DNA of 64,000 nt from Micropterix aruncella (Eukaryota; Arthropoda; Insecta; Lepidoptera; Micropterigidae): assembly GCA_944548615.1 (NCBI GenBank), contig OX155957.1, positions 808,275-872,274 of the forward strand, read 5' to 3'. A program made the translations under genes and the position numbers. Below, in pieces: positions 1-12,299 of the stretch (its first letter is position 1; each line of letters starts with the position of its first letter). Under the pieces are notes generated by a model. It saw only the letters and a program-made list of their open reading frames with translations, was not told the DNA's origin and searched no databases.

Positions 1-786
1 TTCACCAAGCTGTTTCCGAATCTGCAATAATCTTTATTCGGTCTAAATAAATAAGCGAGATATAGGCATTCAAAAAACCGTCAAACCCATACATTTTGGT
101 GGGTTAAGTCAGTTTTTTTTTTAAATAATACATAAACACCTATTTAGCGGTAAGTAGATTAGATTAGTTTTTTTAAAAACAATCTTAAAATCTATTGTTT
201 TGACATTTTACGCGTCCGAAGCTAGCTTCTTTCAAATTTAGCATTACAATGATCGAATCTAGTATTTTTATTTTTTCGATTTCTGAGAAAGGTTCCTATT
301 CTGTCATAATTCCATTTTTATATAGTTTGTGTATGCATAGACGTCTATGTGTGTCTGACGCGTTGCAAATATAAGTTTTAGAAACATACTGGTATTACGC
401 GTGGGACGGCGTACTGACATACCCTCCACCTTAACATGCCGATATGGAGTGTATGACAGTGTTACGTATGCTAAGTATATATATGTCATTTGTTTTCATG
501 CAAATTTAAGGGTCCAGATGACATAATGCGTTGCATACATGGGCCTAGTCTATTTATACCTTAAATCTATTCAGTTGTGAGATGGTTTTTTGCTTAGAAT
601 TCATTCTGGGGGTTTATTGTCCATTATGAACAGGCCGACATGACTTTTGTTTCCGAAAAGTAGGTGCATTTCGAACCCATTATGAGTGAATGGTGTATTC
701 TCGAACGTCTTACATAGGTGTACTGATGTGAAACACAACACGTCGTTAAATAAGACGCCTCAATTAAGGTTAGTAACCAGTCTCAC
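1..786. other. non-coding stretch with a dispersed-repeat fragment
   Basis: About 25-240 is similar, in inverted orientation, to 11690-11930: both share a motif like ATAAGCGA..AGGCATTCAAAAAA, a GTTTGACG block and an ACACCTAT..GCGGTA block. It is an unclassified dispersed repeat whose ends I cannot define. The remainder to 786 would be the first intron of the TTC7-like gene if that call is right; no second exon of it is recognisable here. Confidence 0.4.
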
Positions 787-910
787 CTTGATTCGGCGAT
801 CTGATCCGCAACTGCTCAGCCAGATCGATCACTTTTTTCCAATTGGACTCTTCTCTATATTTCTCGATTTCCGTTTCAATCCGCACGGCATTTCTGCCGC
901 GTCCGGTCAT
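787..910 (-). CDS. TTC7-like protein, first coding exon (gene continues beyond the left edge)
   Basis: Reading leftwards from ATG at 910, a 124-bp open exon encodes 41 residues plus one base and ends at a good donor (CAAG|GTGAGA, GT at 786-785). The peptide begins MTGRGRNAVRIETEIEKYRE and continues with an SNWKKVIDLAEQL segment. This resembles the N-terminus of insect tetratricopeptide repeat protein 7, a subunit of the EFR3/TTC7/FAM126 complex that recruits phosphatidylinositol 4-kinase to the plasma membrane (family knowledge). Upstream DNA (911-1060) is richer in CpG than its surroundings, as expected near a promoter. Only the first exon is in the window; no later exon was found in 1-786. 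The match rests on one short peptide recalled by pattern, so the identity is moderate. Confidence 0.55.
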
Positions 911-1670
911 TTCGACGCTTTTTTATTTATTTATGTTCGCGCTAAACACGAATCATCTGTGCGACAGTGAAAACAGCGCTACGGACGAAACGAAAACTGA
1001 CACACGCAAATAACGCAATCCATAAACGTCACCGAGCAACCAAGGCCGTTCGACTTGTCAGTTCGAGTAGAGCTGGGCACGCTGAGTACTTCAATCGAGG
1101 GCGAAGCTTACTCGCCAGTATTTAGTAATCGAAGTTTAATTAGTAATCGATTAATTAAATATAACCAATGATTTTATTTCACTATAAAATCAATGATATA
1201 ACGAATTATCATAATGCGTAAATAGCAAATAAGCGATGAATGCAGAATTCGACATTTTAATCCATATTATTGTTGTAATTCGCATAATTGAAGACGAATT
1301 TCACCTACTTTATAATGTAAGCTATTTTCAAAATGTAAACTATACCTAATACTAAAGCTTAGGTGTAATGGATTTATTGCAACGCCGGTCTGATTTAAAC
1401 AAATAAAAAGTAATTGATTTATGCATATAACTACTAGACCTCGTGACCAGCCTGAGAATTCGTCAGCCGAATAGAAAGAGACAGCAGCATATAGTACCCC
1501 CTCCATCCTTGTCTAGTCGCGCATGCACGGATATATCACTATGACAACGCTTATAAATCACCATGGCAACGCTTCGACGCCATAAGTCTGATATGCTATG
1601 GATAAACGCACATGGTTTGATATCGGCTGTGGTACAACATACTTGTATATAGAACAGACAAGATGTACTA
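911..1670. other. 5' flank of the TTC7-like exon; no gene seen
   Basis: Positions 911-1130 form the likely 5'UTR/promoter side of the minus-strand exon. After that the sequence becomes AT-rich, with a TAATCGATTAATTA-like stretch near 1140 and no convincing reading frame. Confidence 0.4.
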
Positions 1671-1674
1671 TGAA

Positions 1675-2880
1675 GATTTTTGGGTAGTCTGTGTTTGGAT
1701 ACTTATAGGAACTTTAACAATCTGACTAATTTTACTGATTCTATTCTAAAGTCTATGGATCGTTGAGCCCAAATCGATGCACTATAATATGTATACAGTC
1801 GTATCAAATCAATCGTAACATCCTGCTTGATAAAATTTGGCATCTGGGTATACCTAAGAGGCGATTTATCCCGGTGGATATCATCGTCTATTAATACAAA
1901 CAGATCTCAAGCAGTGGTCATTGACGGTCACCGGTCTAGTTGCTCCTACATTTCCTTGGGTGTGCCTCAGGGCTCTCAGTTAAGTCCACTTTTCTTTCTC
2001 TCTATCTATACATCAATTACATAACCCCTTACGTTTATCATTCGGATACTCTATTTTTGCCAATGACACAAAAATTCACAAAGGTATAAATATTTTGGAC
2101 GATTCTGTCTTGCTGTGAGAAGATATTAATCGCGCAAGTCAGTACTATTGCAAAAATAACCGTATTTTCATCAATGCTATTAAATGCCACAGATATCTTT
2201 AAAATCCTCGAATATTTACCATGCTTATCAACTAACTGGTAACCAATTGAAAACAGTAACCTCAGTTCGAGACCTTGGTTAGAGTTATGCTCGATGGCAA
2301 AATTGTCTTCTCCGAGTATATAGATTATGCATTTATGAAAGCGAACAAATTACTAGGATTCATTCTAAGACTTTCGACTGTTTTTAAATCCAGTGACACT
2401 CTAAACTTGTTATTTAATTGCTGTCAGAACTCATTTTGAAATTTTCTTCGGTCGTTTGGAATCAACAGTAGGTATGTTAAGTATAAATATCAAGAATAGA
2501 GGCAGTACAAAGGAAATTTGTGAAACGTTTAAGCAATATTATTATATCACATATACGACCTTGCTCGTATGTCGAATCCATTAGAACCCACATGTTGTCA
2601 CTACGCGATCGTAGATCCCTGATAGACCTCTCTTTCTTGCATAAAATATAAAATACTTTAAATCAATATTGATTACAGAAAAGATCAAATTAAATGTTAC
2701 CTCACGCCAAACGAGACATCATAGATTTTTCCACCTTCCCGTCGTTAAAACTCACCCAACATGCAATAGCTTCTTATATAGGGCCTGCCTATCTTACAAT
2801 GCCACTCCGAATTCGATGTATTTGCAACTCCCATTGGTGCATTTAAATCAGAAATATTTGGTAAAATACTACAAACTAGT
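1675..2880 (+). pseudogene. degenerate non-LTR retrotransposon, reverse transcriptase to C-terminus
   Basis: Around 1827-2024 the plus strand reads WISSSINTNRSQAVVIDGH followed by GVPQGSQLSPLFF, the fingers/palm signature before the catalytic Asp motif of non-LTR reverse transcriptases. Downstream, in shifting frames, come DDTKIHKG-like and INRASQYCKNNRIFINAIKC-like peptides. At 2669-2896 lies a C-terminal tail (TSRQTRHHRFFHLP...NSFLYRA) typical of the same proteins. Stops and frameshifts interrupt it throughout, so it is dead. The clade is uncertain (jockey-like is plausible). Confidence 0.75.
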
Positions 2881-2974
2881 GAAGCATTTTGAATAAAATG
2901 ATTATCTATGTCTCTACAACTATATCTATCTATAACTATATTGGGTACTTATTAGATATTATATTTATTTATAA

Positions 2975-3196
2975 CTAGCTGTGCCCCGCGGTTTCACCCG
3001 CGTGGTGATGGAAAATTGTGATAATGATGATAGAAACGATATATCTTTATAAATTATAGCCTATGTTTTATTCTGATGTGTAAGCTATATTATTGTGAAG
3101 TTTCATCAAAATCCATTCGGTAGTTTTTGCGTGAAAGAGTAACAAACATCGATTCATACATTCTTACAAACTTTCGCGTTTATAATAGTAGTAGGA
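2975..3196 (-). mobile_element. short non-autonomous Helitron
   Basis: On the minus strand the element starts TCCTACTACTATTATAAACG at 3196. It ends at 2975 with a hairpin (CGCGG, GTGAAA loop, CCGCG) followed by GGGCACAGCTAG. It is flanked by A on the 5' side and T on the 3' side. TC start, CTAG end, subterminal hairpin and A/T insertion site are the diagnostic Helitron features. Its 222 bp hold no ORF. The internal block about 3040-3190 closely matches 62740-62898. Confidence 0.85.
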
Positions 3197-3411
3197 TATA
3201 AATCATATTATAACACATTTGTATATACTATCATTGATTAATAATTCTCATTATAATATATTATTATTAGTTAAATTAGGTCAATTTAGTTTTATTTTTC
3301 TGTTTTTTATTGGGCACATTTATAAACACACGAAGTTAATTACAAGTAAGTAGAAATAACACATAAAAACGGGAAGAATAATGGCCAGCCACAGGAGCAA
3401 TTGATTTAACG
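3197..3411. other. AT-rich 3' flank / 3'UTR of transporter A
   Basis: This lies immediately downstream of the transporter A stop codon on the minus strand. Part of it (about 3285-3410, with GGCACATTTATAAA and AGCCACAG..CAATTGA landmarks) recurs at 41440-41605. Confidence 0.5.
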
Positions 3412-5995
3412 TTAGCTATTTTTTTCGCTACGCATTGGCAGAGATTCTGGGCTCGTATCTTCGCAGCTCTTTTTATGTTTGTAGTTTTCGCCTTCCTCGA
3501 GAGTAGTCATTAGAGTACAGCCTTTGGTTTCCACCATAAAGTAGCATATTAAAGCGGCGAAAAGCGGAGCGGTTCCGAACATGATAGGAGGAACCCACTG
3601 GCCGAAGACGCCCATGTAAGCGACGAACGAAGCAACCATGGATCCAATCCTCGCCAGCATGGAAGAAACTCCCATAGCGGCGTTTCTGACGACAGTCGGG
3701 AACATCTCGGCGGTGTACAAATACACGACGACGAACGAGATGAACATACTCACGGCTCCCACACAAGCTAAGAGCACACCGGCAATACTGTCACCTTTTA
3801 GCAGCGCTATGATCAGCAGGCATACCGATGACGTTAGAAGAGTTAATATCATAGCCGGGCGCCTTTTCATGAATTTCGTGACGAAATGCGACACTAAAGA
3901 TCCAGGCCAGTTTATTATAGCCAACAGAGCAATGTTGAGGAATATATCACCGCTCATCTGGCCGACGTAGATGTTGACGCCGAAGTAGCCGAATGCGCAG
4001 ACCACCCAAACCAATGACATTAAAATTATGTTTTTTCTGATATTTGGAGTGCGAAAGAGATCCAAAACCGTGCCGGGTTTCTCTTTCTTTTTATACGTTT
4101 CTCGTTGTTTCTTCTGGTGCTCGCGGACAGCGTCTTCTATGCCTTCGATCGGCATTTTATTGCTGAGAAATAAAAAACGATTCATATGAGTCTGATATCA
4201 ACATATCTGTGTTACCCTCCCTATAGACAGTACGCTCGAAGAAGGTTGGAAATTATGTCATGTCGTTTTTCTTTTTGATAGTGGACAACTTAACTCTGAT
4301 GCTGAATTATAGGTAGGATAAAGATGAATTTGCTGCATGAAGTTTGTAGCACCCGTCGTTTCGGCGATGTTGCAACCTCCATTGTCCAGGGTAAATTAAA
4401 ATGCTGTTAAACGTCATCTGCTGGTAGGCGGATTACTGCTGCTGTTCGCAGATTATAGCGGTGGGGGTGGCAATAGGTTCGACGCTAGTGAATTCGGAAA
4501 ATCCGCCGTGTACACTACACTCACTGTATCTTACTTCCTTGCGCTCGGCGATGGGCATTGAGAGCAATTAAAGAAGATGGTGGCACGAAGTAGAGAGTTT
4601 GTAACCGTCGTCTCTATTGCGGTTTGCGGTTCTTCTTATTTCAATGGCATCCCGGATCATGCGAGGAAAGTAAATATGGTTCTATTTATAGAACGGTGGG
4701 ATTTTAAAAACTGCATCCAGTGGTTAGTTCCGCTATCCAATATGTTTGCATATCGTGATGCTGTAAACAGCTTTGATGTCTTTCATTAGTCGAGTGGCTA
4801 GGGGCCGTTTCGTTGTTCTACGCAGCTGTGGTTTAGCCTACGTTTCGTACCACAGCTGCATTCGATTTTATACACACCCGGGGTATGCAGTGGTATTACG
4901 TAGTATCACTGCAAACTCTTTACTATTTTAATTGACAGCACTTCAGCCTACCCTGAACAACGGTGGTTGCAAAATCGCCGAAACTTCGGGTGCTACAAAC
5001 TTCACGCGGTAAATTAGTTTTTACTCTAATTATAATGTCAAACAATAAGGTTAGTATTTGATTTGACGCCGAATCTTCACTGCCCATTACAACGCAAAGT
5101 ACTTACAATTTAGCCATTTTTTTTATGATGCAAATCGCCTCTTCGGTCTTCCCAACAGCCAGGCACCACCTCGGCGATTCTGGCATCAGCCAAATATAAG
5201 AAAGAACCGCAGCTGTCGGCAGTGAAAGGGCGATCTGCAACCACCTCCAGTCTCTTATCAAGTATCCGAATAACGGCATCATGATGTAGCCGACGTTGAA
5301 GGCGAATTGGTAAAAGACCGATATTATATCCCTCCTAGATTTTGTGCTCAGCTCCATCAGGAGGACATAGCTGATGACCAGAGTACAGCCGATGGTCAGA
5401 CCGATGACGAAACGAAGGAAGGTGAACGCCCAGAAACCGCTGACGAACGCTGCCGCGACTCCGGCGACGAGCTGAACGGCGTTACCTATCACAAATGGAT
5501 GCTTTCGACCATATCTGCAATTGAAATACACGCACTATCATTTCAAAGCTGCGTACATTTTATGTTAAAAAATAATATCTACCTGTCGGAAACGGCGCCG
5601 AAGAAGAGGCTGCCAAACAGTATCCCCAGCTGAAAGCAAGTCTGCGATATGCTCACGAGCCACTGCCTCTGACATATCAAACCCCAAGTCATGATGATGG
5701 TCTCCTGGAACACTGTCCGGTCGTACTCAGGATTCTCGCACGGGCAGTAGTCCCAGTACTCCTTCGTGACATTCAAAGACCTATCCGTGCATCTGTAATG
5801 GACGGGAGGGGCCAGAAGGACTATGTTCATCGGATGGAAAGCCGTTGGAAACTGAGAGAAATATATAAGGACGAGGATGTACGTTTGAAATTGCCATTTG
5901 TCACCGCTGCATTTCTCGACGATGTCGACCACTTCGGTCTCGCCGTGTTGGTCGTCTTCTAAAATGTCTGCATTTTCTGGAAAATCGAATGACAT
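3412..5995 (-). CDS. SLC22-type organic cation transporter-like protein, copy A (3 coding exons)
   Basis: Coding exons are 5583-5995, 5107-5514 and 3412-4162 (413+408+751 bp, 523 aa), with GT-AG introns of 68 and 944 bp, both phase 2. Exon 1 carries TM1 and a Cys-rich extracellular loop (YRCTDRS...YCPCENPEYD...LICQRQWL). The first junction rebuilds the MFS motif SDRYGRKHPF. Exon 2 carries four helices and PESPRWCLAVG. Exon 3 carries the last six helices, with LYTAEMFPTVVRNAAMG. Length and motifs fit a complete SLC22 facilitator of the plasma membrane; the substrate (organic cation, carnitine/carcinine or beta-alanine type) cannot be read. The start is favoured because an in-frame TGA lies 15 codons upstream in the same exon. 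An acceptor at 6046-6045 and a leader-exon donor at 9465 imply a non-coding first exon. Most of intron 2 is a Penelope-like remnant. Closest paralogue: copy C. Confidence 0.93.
4306..5035 (-). mobile_element. Penelope-like element remnant inside intron 2 of transporter A
   Basis: Roughly 75-bp inverted repeats (4325-4385 and 4950-5015, core AAGTTTGTAGCACCCG and GTTTCGGCGAT) bound a fragment. Its minus strand reads PRMIRDAIEIRRTANRNRDD followed by GYKLST, the C-terminal region of Penelope-like reverse transcriptase/GIY-YIG proteins. Stops interrupt the upstream frame, so it is inactive. Sequence of the same family appears as a compact foldback at 33803-33933. Confidence 0.6.
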
Positions 5996-7768
5996 GAGTG
6001 AATTTGTATCGTCGGAAGGATGTTCGCATATTTTGTATCAAAACCTGACAGCAGATAAAACGTGTCCCTCAAGGCTGACCATGAAGACTCATTTTATACC
6101 TTTTATAATGTTTGTAACATATTAAGTTGTAACTATTTGTTTACAAAAAACAACGATAAATTATTATAGCTTTTAGGGGAACGGAATGTTTTGGTTTGCG
6201 TCGATTGACAGTCGTTCATTTTTAGTGTTTAAGAGCCCTATCACATATTTTTTCCAGAAAGGCAAGAAAAGTGGATTTTTGGCGTTCTAATTCCAAGAAA
6301 TGAAGAGATTTCTACAAACTTTAATTACTGAATTACCTGGACCATTTCTTGATGTTGACCATAGCGGCCTTTAATTTTAGATATAACGTATATTATTTAC
6401 TTATTCAGCCCATTTTCCGAAAGTCGTTATTCGTAAAACGCTCGGAAGGCAAACTTTGAGCTCCTTAATACAGTAATATCACTACAACGAAAACCGTATA
6501 CTATTTTTTTTTATGTCCGTCATGTATTCTTGATGTACACTACGGCTTTATTTTTTCGTTTTTTGACCACATATCCAAGGTATACATTACTTACAATTAC
6601 ACAAAATTAAAAAAAAATCTTCCTGTATCATTCTAATTTTCTCAGAAATAAAATAAGATTCTTATATAATACTTATACTATATTAAAGTTCACTCTTTTA
6701 GCAATACGACATAATATAAATTATTGTCATTAGAAAGGAGAAAACACTGCAAAAAACAATTAGAAATTGTGTATATATTTGCTTGCGCAAGAGAAGAGCG
6801 CTCAGTGCCGCGGTTTTCTCCCAGGGTTGAATAGTTATTTATTTATTTATTTATTTATTTATCCTATCTTTTATAGTTACATCCAAAAAAAAATGCGTTC
6901 ATTTTTTCAACTCATTTTAAAAGAATACCTACGCTATTTTGTAATAAGGCTCTTAAACTTATTCGTTATGGTTTTAAAATAAATGAAATTTTAAGCGTTG
7001 AAACATCGCAAGTTTTCGCCACCAAACTTCGCAAGTTCATGAAATTAGTTTCACGGAAAGCTAATTTCAGTTTTTTTTTAATAAATATATACCTAGCACA
7101 TATTACGTCGATTTATAAGAAACGTATGGAGAATAAAAATTCGTGATGAACCACGTTAATATTTGGTAGATACCTTATCATCATTTTTGATATGATATGA
7201 CCGCTCAAGTTTTTAACGTAGTTATGAAAGTGTTGTACATCGAATAACAATGTAATTAAGGTAATTTCATACCTAACACTAAGGTCAATGAATAGTGTTG
7301 CTCTATGGGATTGATCTACTTAGTAATGTAAAGTATCGATAAATACTCTCCATTGACAAAGATTACAAAAAATCCCTTCTTCACTAGGTACTTAAATGAT
7401 ATAACACCTTTCTTAAATTCTGAATGTTTCTAATTCTCTAAGTAACGATAAAGTAAACGATTTTAACCGCCTACCTTTATAAACATACGTGATACGTCCG
7501 CTTTATAGTTATGTCCCCCCTAGAACGGGCTAGTCCCAGTTGGGTGACAGAATCATATAAGCAAAAGGTTAAGGTTTTCCCCTTCGGTTCCTGTCATTTT
7601 TGTAAGCAAAATCAATGTTTTATGTAAATAATTTTAACCCTTTTAACTAAAGGCCCTTTACGCACTACTACATCACATTGAAAAAATACCATTTTAATAC
7701 CACAAAAATACTTAAAACACAGTATGAAAATACTAAAAAAATACCACTAAAATACCATAAAAATCTTA
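5996..7768. other. 5' flank and leader intron of transporter A, duplicated at copy C
   Basis: 6044-5996 is 5'UTR of coding exon 1 (acceptor CTGCTGTCAG at 6054-6045). Beyond it is leader-intron sequence. Blocks 5996-6090, 6185-6230, 6985-7262 and 7263-7490 align in order and orientation with 34401-34480, 35777-35820, 35850-36125 and 39705-40540 upstream of copy C. A (TTTA)n run lies at 6834-6862. No other gene is seen. Confidence 0.7.
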
Positions 7769-9156
7769 TGGTGCTCCTAAACGGGCCACATGTTCGCTGC
7801 AATATGTGGCTGCAATACAGTTGCCGGCAACATTGCTGGCAATACCAGCCATATACAATATACGGAAACAGTTTTAGTATATTCCGGCCATACAGCCATA
7901 TATTTTTCATATGGCCGAAGCATTTTTATGTGTGGCCGTCTAGCGTGTTGCTGGACGATCGCTTCGCAATCGAAAATACTGAAATATTGCCAGGCCAGCT
8001 TTATTGCTGTTTGGTTTTGCGCCATAAGTGCGTCCCTTTCTGATGCGAGGCACAGCGCACGACATCTTCAATTTGTATTCATATCATCTGATGATTTATT
8101 TTTTTGATCTATAAAATATTATTATCTATTCTGATAAGTTATGTACAATTGCGTGAAATAATTTATATAATGTATTAGTGTATTTAAATGTTTATATACA
8201 TCAAACAACTGGAGGACAAACATTTAAAAAAAAACATTAAGGAGATGCTGATAGGCCACCCTTTCTATAATCTGACCGAATTCGAGGGCCATGACTTTGC
8301 AAATATTGTACCAATTTGAATGATAATTATATGTACTTCTAGTATTTAAATTTAAGATTTAGCTTTAGTTTGATTATTTAACAAATTACTTACTACTTTG
8401 GATGTTACTATGTACAGTTTTTAGTACGTATATATTTGATTTATTGACTATTTCAATTGTTAGGCTTCTGCTTTGATTATTCAACTTTTTAACTGACTAT
8501 TTTAATTATTGTGTGTTTAGTAGGTAGCCATTGACTATTCTTTAATTTGTTTTGTAATACGATTCTAAGACGAATAACTATTAGTAGGTTCCAAAGTTTC
8601 TTAGATACTATATATTTTTAAAAATTAATATATGTATTTAACGTAAAGATTAAAGTAGTAATGACACTTACTACTTAAAACACAAATATTTTGACACGTC
8701 CAAGAGCGGTTTTTAGCCACCAATTGGACACGACGTAAATGTAATGTAATGTAATTAATAGATAATTGTTTTGTGAATGTATTATTAATAGTGAATTCAT
8801 ATGGAAAAGATCTTTCAATTGGTATTCAATCATCAAACACATTCAGGCTTAGATATATAAAGTATCACGCTTATTGAAGTCGGGTCAAACCCACATTCTC
8901 GTCTTTTTCAACGTTTTTTTTAATAAAACAATGTAAGCCGCCGCGATACATACGATTTCGCCGGCCATTGTTGCACGATTAGGTATGTAGCTCGTTTACG
9001 AGATAAAATGATGGGTTATACATTTGCAGAAATATTGCCGGGCTACATATTTTCCAGCCAAAAGCTTCAATAAAATGTTGCAGTGATGGCCGGGCTGTAG
9101 TTGCTAATATTGCGGCCATATATTGCCGTAAAAGTATAGTGCGTTTAGGAGCACCA
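7769..9156. mobile_element. PIF/Harbinger-like TIR element (non-autonomous)
   Basis: Perfect 15-bp terminal inverted repeats TGGTGCTCCTAAACG and CGTTTAGGAGCACCA are flanked by TTA on both sides (7766-7768 and 9157-9159). A 3-bp TWA duplication is the PIF/Harbinger hallmark. Subterminal GCAATATTGGC-type motifs occur at both ends. No transposase frame is visible, so it is non-autonomous. A (GTAAT)n-like run near 8737-8757 may be the tail of a retroelement inserted within it. Confidence 0.65.
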
Positions 9157-9465
9157 TTAGAATGGGGATGATCCAACTGAACATCATGTTGAAAAATACC
9201 ATGTTTATACCACGGAAAATAATACCAAAAAGTACAAAAAATACTACTTAAATAATACGACAATACTAGTGGACGCAATAAACTTCCCGGTCGCCGTAGC
9301 GGCGCCGCTCGATTGCAAAGGGTTAAAAATAGGAATCACAATATTTACGACGCAAACCAACCGGTATCAACAGACAGGTTTAGGTTAATATTGTGTCAAT
9401 GTTCCTTATTACAGTTTACTTAATAGTTTTTCTATAAAATACCTACCTTATAGTAAGTCACTTAC
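9157..9465. other. leader intron of transporter A, proximal to the leader exon
   Basis: From about 9310 the sequence aligns with 40655-40783 upstream of copy C (shared CCAACCGGTATC and TTTAGGTTAATATT). It shows no coding content. Confidence 0.5.
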
Positions 9466-9660
9466 CTTCAGGCATTTGCTCTATTTACAAGCGATCCGGT
9501 TGAAGCTGAGTTTACGCGCGACAGATGTTTCCGACCACGCGGCAGATGTTTTCGACGAGCCGGAGTCGAAAACGTCACACGTGCGGCCGAGAATGCGCCG
9601 AATCGAGTGATAAAATAACAAAACAGATAGTGAACTTGTCTGTCTGGGTTGTCAGAGTAA
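9466..9660 (-). other. probable non-coding leader exon and promoter of transporter A
   Basis: On the minus strand this CpG-richer block ends at a strong donor, ATGCCTGAAG|GTAAGTGAC (GT at 9465-9464). The block and its donor are conserved at 40784-40990 upstream of copy C while the sequence around them has diverged. It would splice to the acceptor at 6046-6045. The ATG next to the donor is out of frame with the transporter start. After splicing it reads MPEGFD... and overlaps the main start in A, whereas in C it stops at once (MPEAF*). The transcription start is not determinable. Confidence 0.55.
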
Positions 9661-9809
9661 AATAGTTGTGTATGTCATTAGCCCAGTCAAAATGCGATTA
9701 TTTTTATTTTATTTTGTTTTGTTTTTTAATTTGACGGCACTATTTCTTTTTCTACTATGGCTTTCCATTTTGAAATTTAACAAATATGTAATTTGTCTAA
9801 TATGTATTT

Positions 9810-11500
9810 TTTTAACACGCTTTTATTAGGTCGACCTGTACGTAACTAACTTTGTAATGGAATCTAAGGTAACTAATTTAACCATCTTCCAAGGATCGTA
9901 GTCATGAAAATTGGCAGCTGTATATAGTTCTAATGACAATACAATAATATGGTAGAGGAAAGTAACCAAATATGGAATACCATTTTGTTTTCTTGGTATA
10001 ATTTAAAAACTATTACGAATTAAATGCTTTTAGTTAATTATAGCAACGATCAATCATACATTTTGGCGTATTTGAATTACAACCATGAATTTTTAAGACT
10101 AACACAAATATTTATTGTCAATTAAAAATCAAAAGACAAAATGAGTACCTATTTATGGAATAGGTATCTAAATATGGAATATAGATCTATAGGTAATACT
10201 TCTGGTTTCGGTAAGAAACATAACGAAAACATTAACATCTATTTTTAAGGGATCTTTAAGCTTTGGTCAAAACTCACATATCCAACTATCATATTCTGGA
10301 CCAGCGCATTAATTGTGTGCCCAGATTCCATACATCAAACATTTGATCCATGTTTCTCCTAGAAAGTCTTCAGAAAACTTTTTCTGACAGAAAATACATT
10401 CAGAAGCATGCTGTCCTATTATGTCAGGAGTCAAGAGCATGCTGTCCTATTACGCCATCAGGTTCACTGTCTGTATCAAACTGGATTTCACCTTCATTTC
10501 ATCCTCAGAGTCTTCAGCGGAATTCTCAGGCTCTGTCCTTATATTATTTTTTCCTTTCTTTTTGTTTCCTGGTTTTTTCTTACTCTGTTTCATTGTCAAT
10601 TTCTTTCCTTCTTTTTTACCTTTTTCTTTTTTCAATAAGGTCCTTTTTTATACCATTTTTATAGCTTCAGCCATTTTCTCTTTATTCCAATCTTTACGTT
10701 TTACGTTTGACAGTGTAGACGGTATTCTGGAAAAACAAGTTATTGACAAGTATTGAAACAAGTTATACCACCACCACCAAAAATGGTCAACCCAACTACC
10801 AAATGTTGACAGCCCAATTATGGAATATTCCATATTTAGGCACCTAGTAGGTGTCCATATTTGGAACTTTAGACCGGATCAAACTAGTTGTCGTGTAAAA
10901 TAAATAGCAGCATTTGCGCAATAAAACATCGAAAATATCAAGAAAAAGATCACAGCAATACGTTAAATAAGTAACAAGCCCATTTTCACCATGTAATTAT
11001 CAAAAAGCATATTTTATTACATACCTTGTAAAGTTTTGAGTCGCCGACAAAACAAAACACACCTGCCGTTGCAATGGCGCTCGCCCGACTGCCGTGATTG
11101 ATTGAGTGCGACACACCAGTGGGTAAGTGAGATGGAAAATGGTCGTGTATTTCGTCTTGACTTGACAGTTAGGGAGAAACAGGGATATTCCATATTAGGG
11201 ATACTATTCCATATTTGGTTACTTTCCTCTACTGTCGAACTGATCTGATGATGGAGTCGGAAGATATGAACTGGAACTTCACGATGGAACATCGTATCAT
11301 AGCTGTGTTTGGACTTGTTAGAAAAGTCTTGGAATGAACTTTGACCACGATTAGGTTTCAAGGTCTGATGATGAAGCCGGAAGATAGGCACTGGCATTCC
11401 ATGATGGAATATCGTATCATAGCCGTGTTTGGACTTATTAGAAAGGTCTTGTAATGAACTTTGACCACGATTTAAGATCATTTATAAAAGCGTGTTTTTA
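9810..11500. mobile_element. dispersed TIR repeat split by a pogo-like insertion
   Basis: The ends AACACGCTTTTA (9817) and TAAAAGCGTGTT (near 11485) are inverted repeats. The same element, without the 1.3-kb insert, occurs at 34490-35140. Internally it has about two tandem units of roughly 115-120 bp (11238-11472) built around GATGATGGAGTCGGAAGATA and ATCGTATCATAGC. The class is unknown; TIRs without recognised coding capacity suggest a non-autonomous DNA element. Confidence 0.6.
9955..11229 (-). mobile_element. pogo/Tigger-like DNA transposon, internally deleted
   Basis: Inverted termini GAGGAAAGTAACCAAATATG / CATATTTGGTTACTTTCCTC are flanked by TA (9953-9954 and 11230-11231). The uninterrupted host sequence at 34631-34641 reads TATGGTACTGT with a single TA, directly proving the insertion and its TA duplication. 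A minus-strand Lys-rich and SEDEM-type tail at 10450-10635 resembles the C-terminus of pogo/jerky-type DDE transposases; no catalytic domain remains. The family is inferred from the TA target and that tail. Confidence 0.75.
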
Positions 11501-12185
11501 GTGTTTTTTTTTTAACTATTAATTTATTTGACGATTTAATCAGATTAGGTATCAACCTATGCTTGTTGTAGATACCTAGTCTTTTTTGAAAAATAAATAA
11601 GATTTTGAATTAGACTTGAGCAGTGCATTAATTAGAACATAAGCAGTATAGGAACTTTCCTCAATAAAGGAAATTTCGATTAAAAAATAAAAATACTAAT
11701 ATCTCGGACGCGTAATATTTCAATAAAAAAAAACAAATTTACATACAAAAAATAAAAGTTTTTTAAAACTTAATTTCTAAGATTGTGTAAAAAAAACGTA
11801 CTTAACCTACCGCCATATAGGTGTTTATACATTATTAAAATAAAAACTTATATACCACAATTTATAGGTTTGACGCTTTTTTGAATGCCTAATCGCTTAT
11901 TTATTGAGACCGATATAATAAGTACTTTTTAAAAGCATTCTAAAATGTTTTTTTCCACTTACCGCCTCCAAACGCTTGGTTCACGATTCTTATACTCTCT
12001 TTATTGTGAAAATGTCACAATGGGCGGGTTTATTGTCATATGACAATCTCTTACAACCAACCCTACTATGACGTGTTATATTATTATGTATGTGTGCGTG
12101 TAACATGTCTCTAAGTGTGTGTCTTGTTATTGCATTCGATCGACAGAATTGAAAATGCAATTCCGTTAATTTGATCCCAACGGAA
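11501..12185. other. AT-rich intergenic stretch with an inverted repeat copy
   Basis: 11690-11930 is the inverted counterpart of 25-240. The remainder is AT-rich with no supportable gene. Confidence 0.4.
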
Positions 12186-12262
12186 AATGGTGACCCAGCC
12201 GGGAATCGAACCCGGGACCTTACAATGTAAGATCAGGCGACCTAGCCACTATGCCACCGGGC
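12186..12262 (-). repeat. tRNA-like sequence (SINE head or tRNA pseudogene)
   Basis: The minus strand folds as a tRNA. The acceptor GGCCCGG pairs with CTGGGTC (with G-U pairs), the D-arm holds an A-box-like TGGCATAGTGG, and the T-arm is CCGGG TTCGATT CCCGG with a perfect B box. The anticodon arm has an unusual CTTACATTGTAAG palindrome and C instead of U before the anticodon. Those oddities and the repeat-rich setting argue for a tRNA-derived SINE or pseudogene, not a working tRNA. Confidence 0.6.
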
Positions 12263-12299
12263 CCACATTTTTCGTAAATTCGGTTGATTACGTAATCTC

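Noticed and set aside
686..970. 94-residue plus-strand frame
   Set aside because: It is the opposite strand of the TTC7-like exon, which has a better start, donor and family resemblance.
4306..5035. Hammerhead ribozyme in the Penelope-associated repeat
   Set aside because: Penelope elements can carry one, but I found no CTGANGA...GAAA core in the right spacing.
7678..8107. Overlapping frames of 80-121 residues on both strands
   Set aside because: Inside the Harbinger-like element and rich in TIR-derived repeats; no protein similarity recognised.
12186..12262. Functional tRNA gene
   Set aside because: Despite a good T-arm and acceptor pairing, position 33 is C and the anticodon loop is disturbed by a palindrome; it fits a SINE or pseudogene better.
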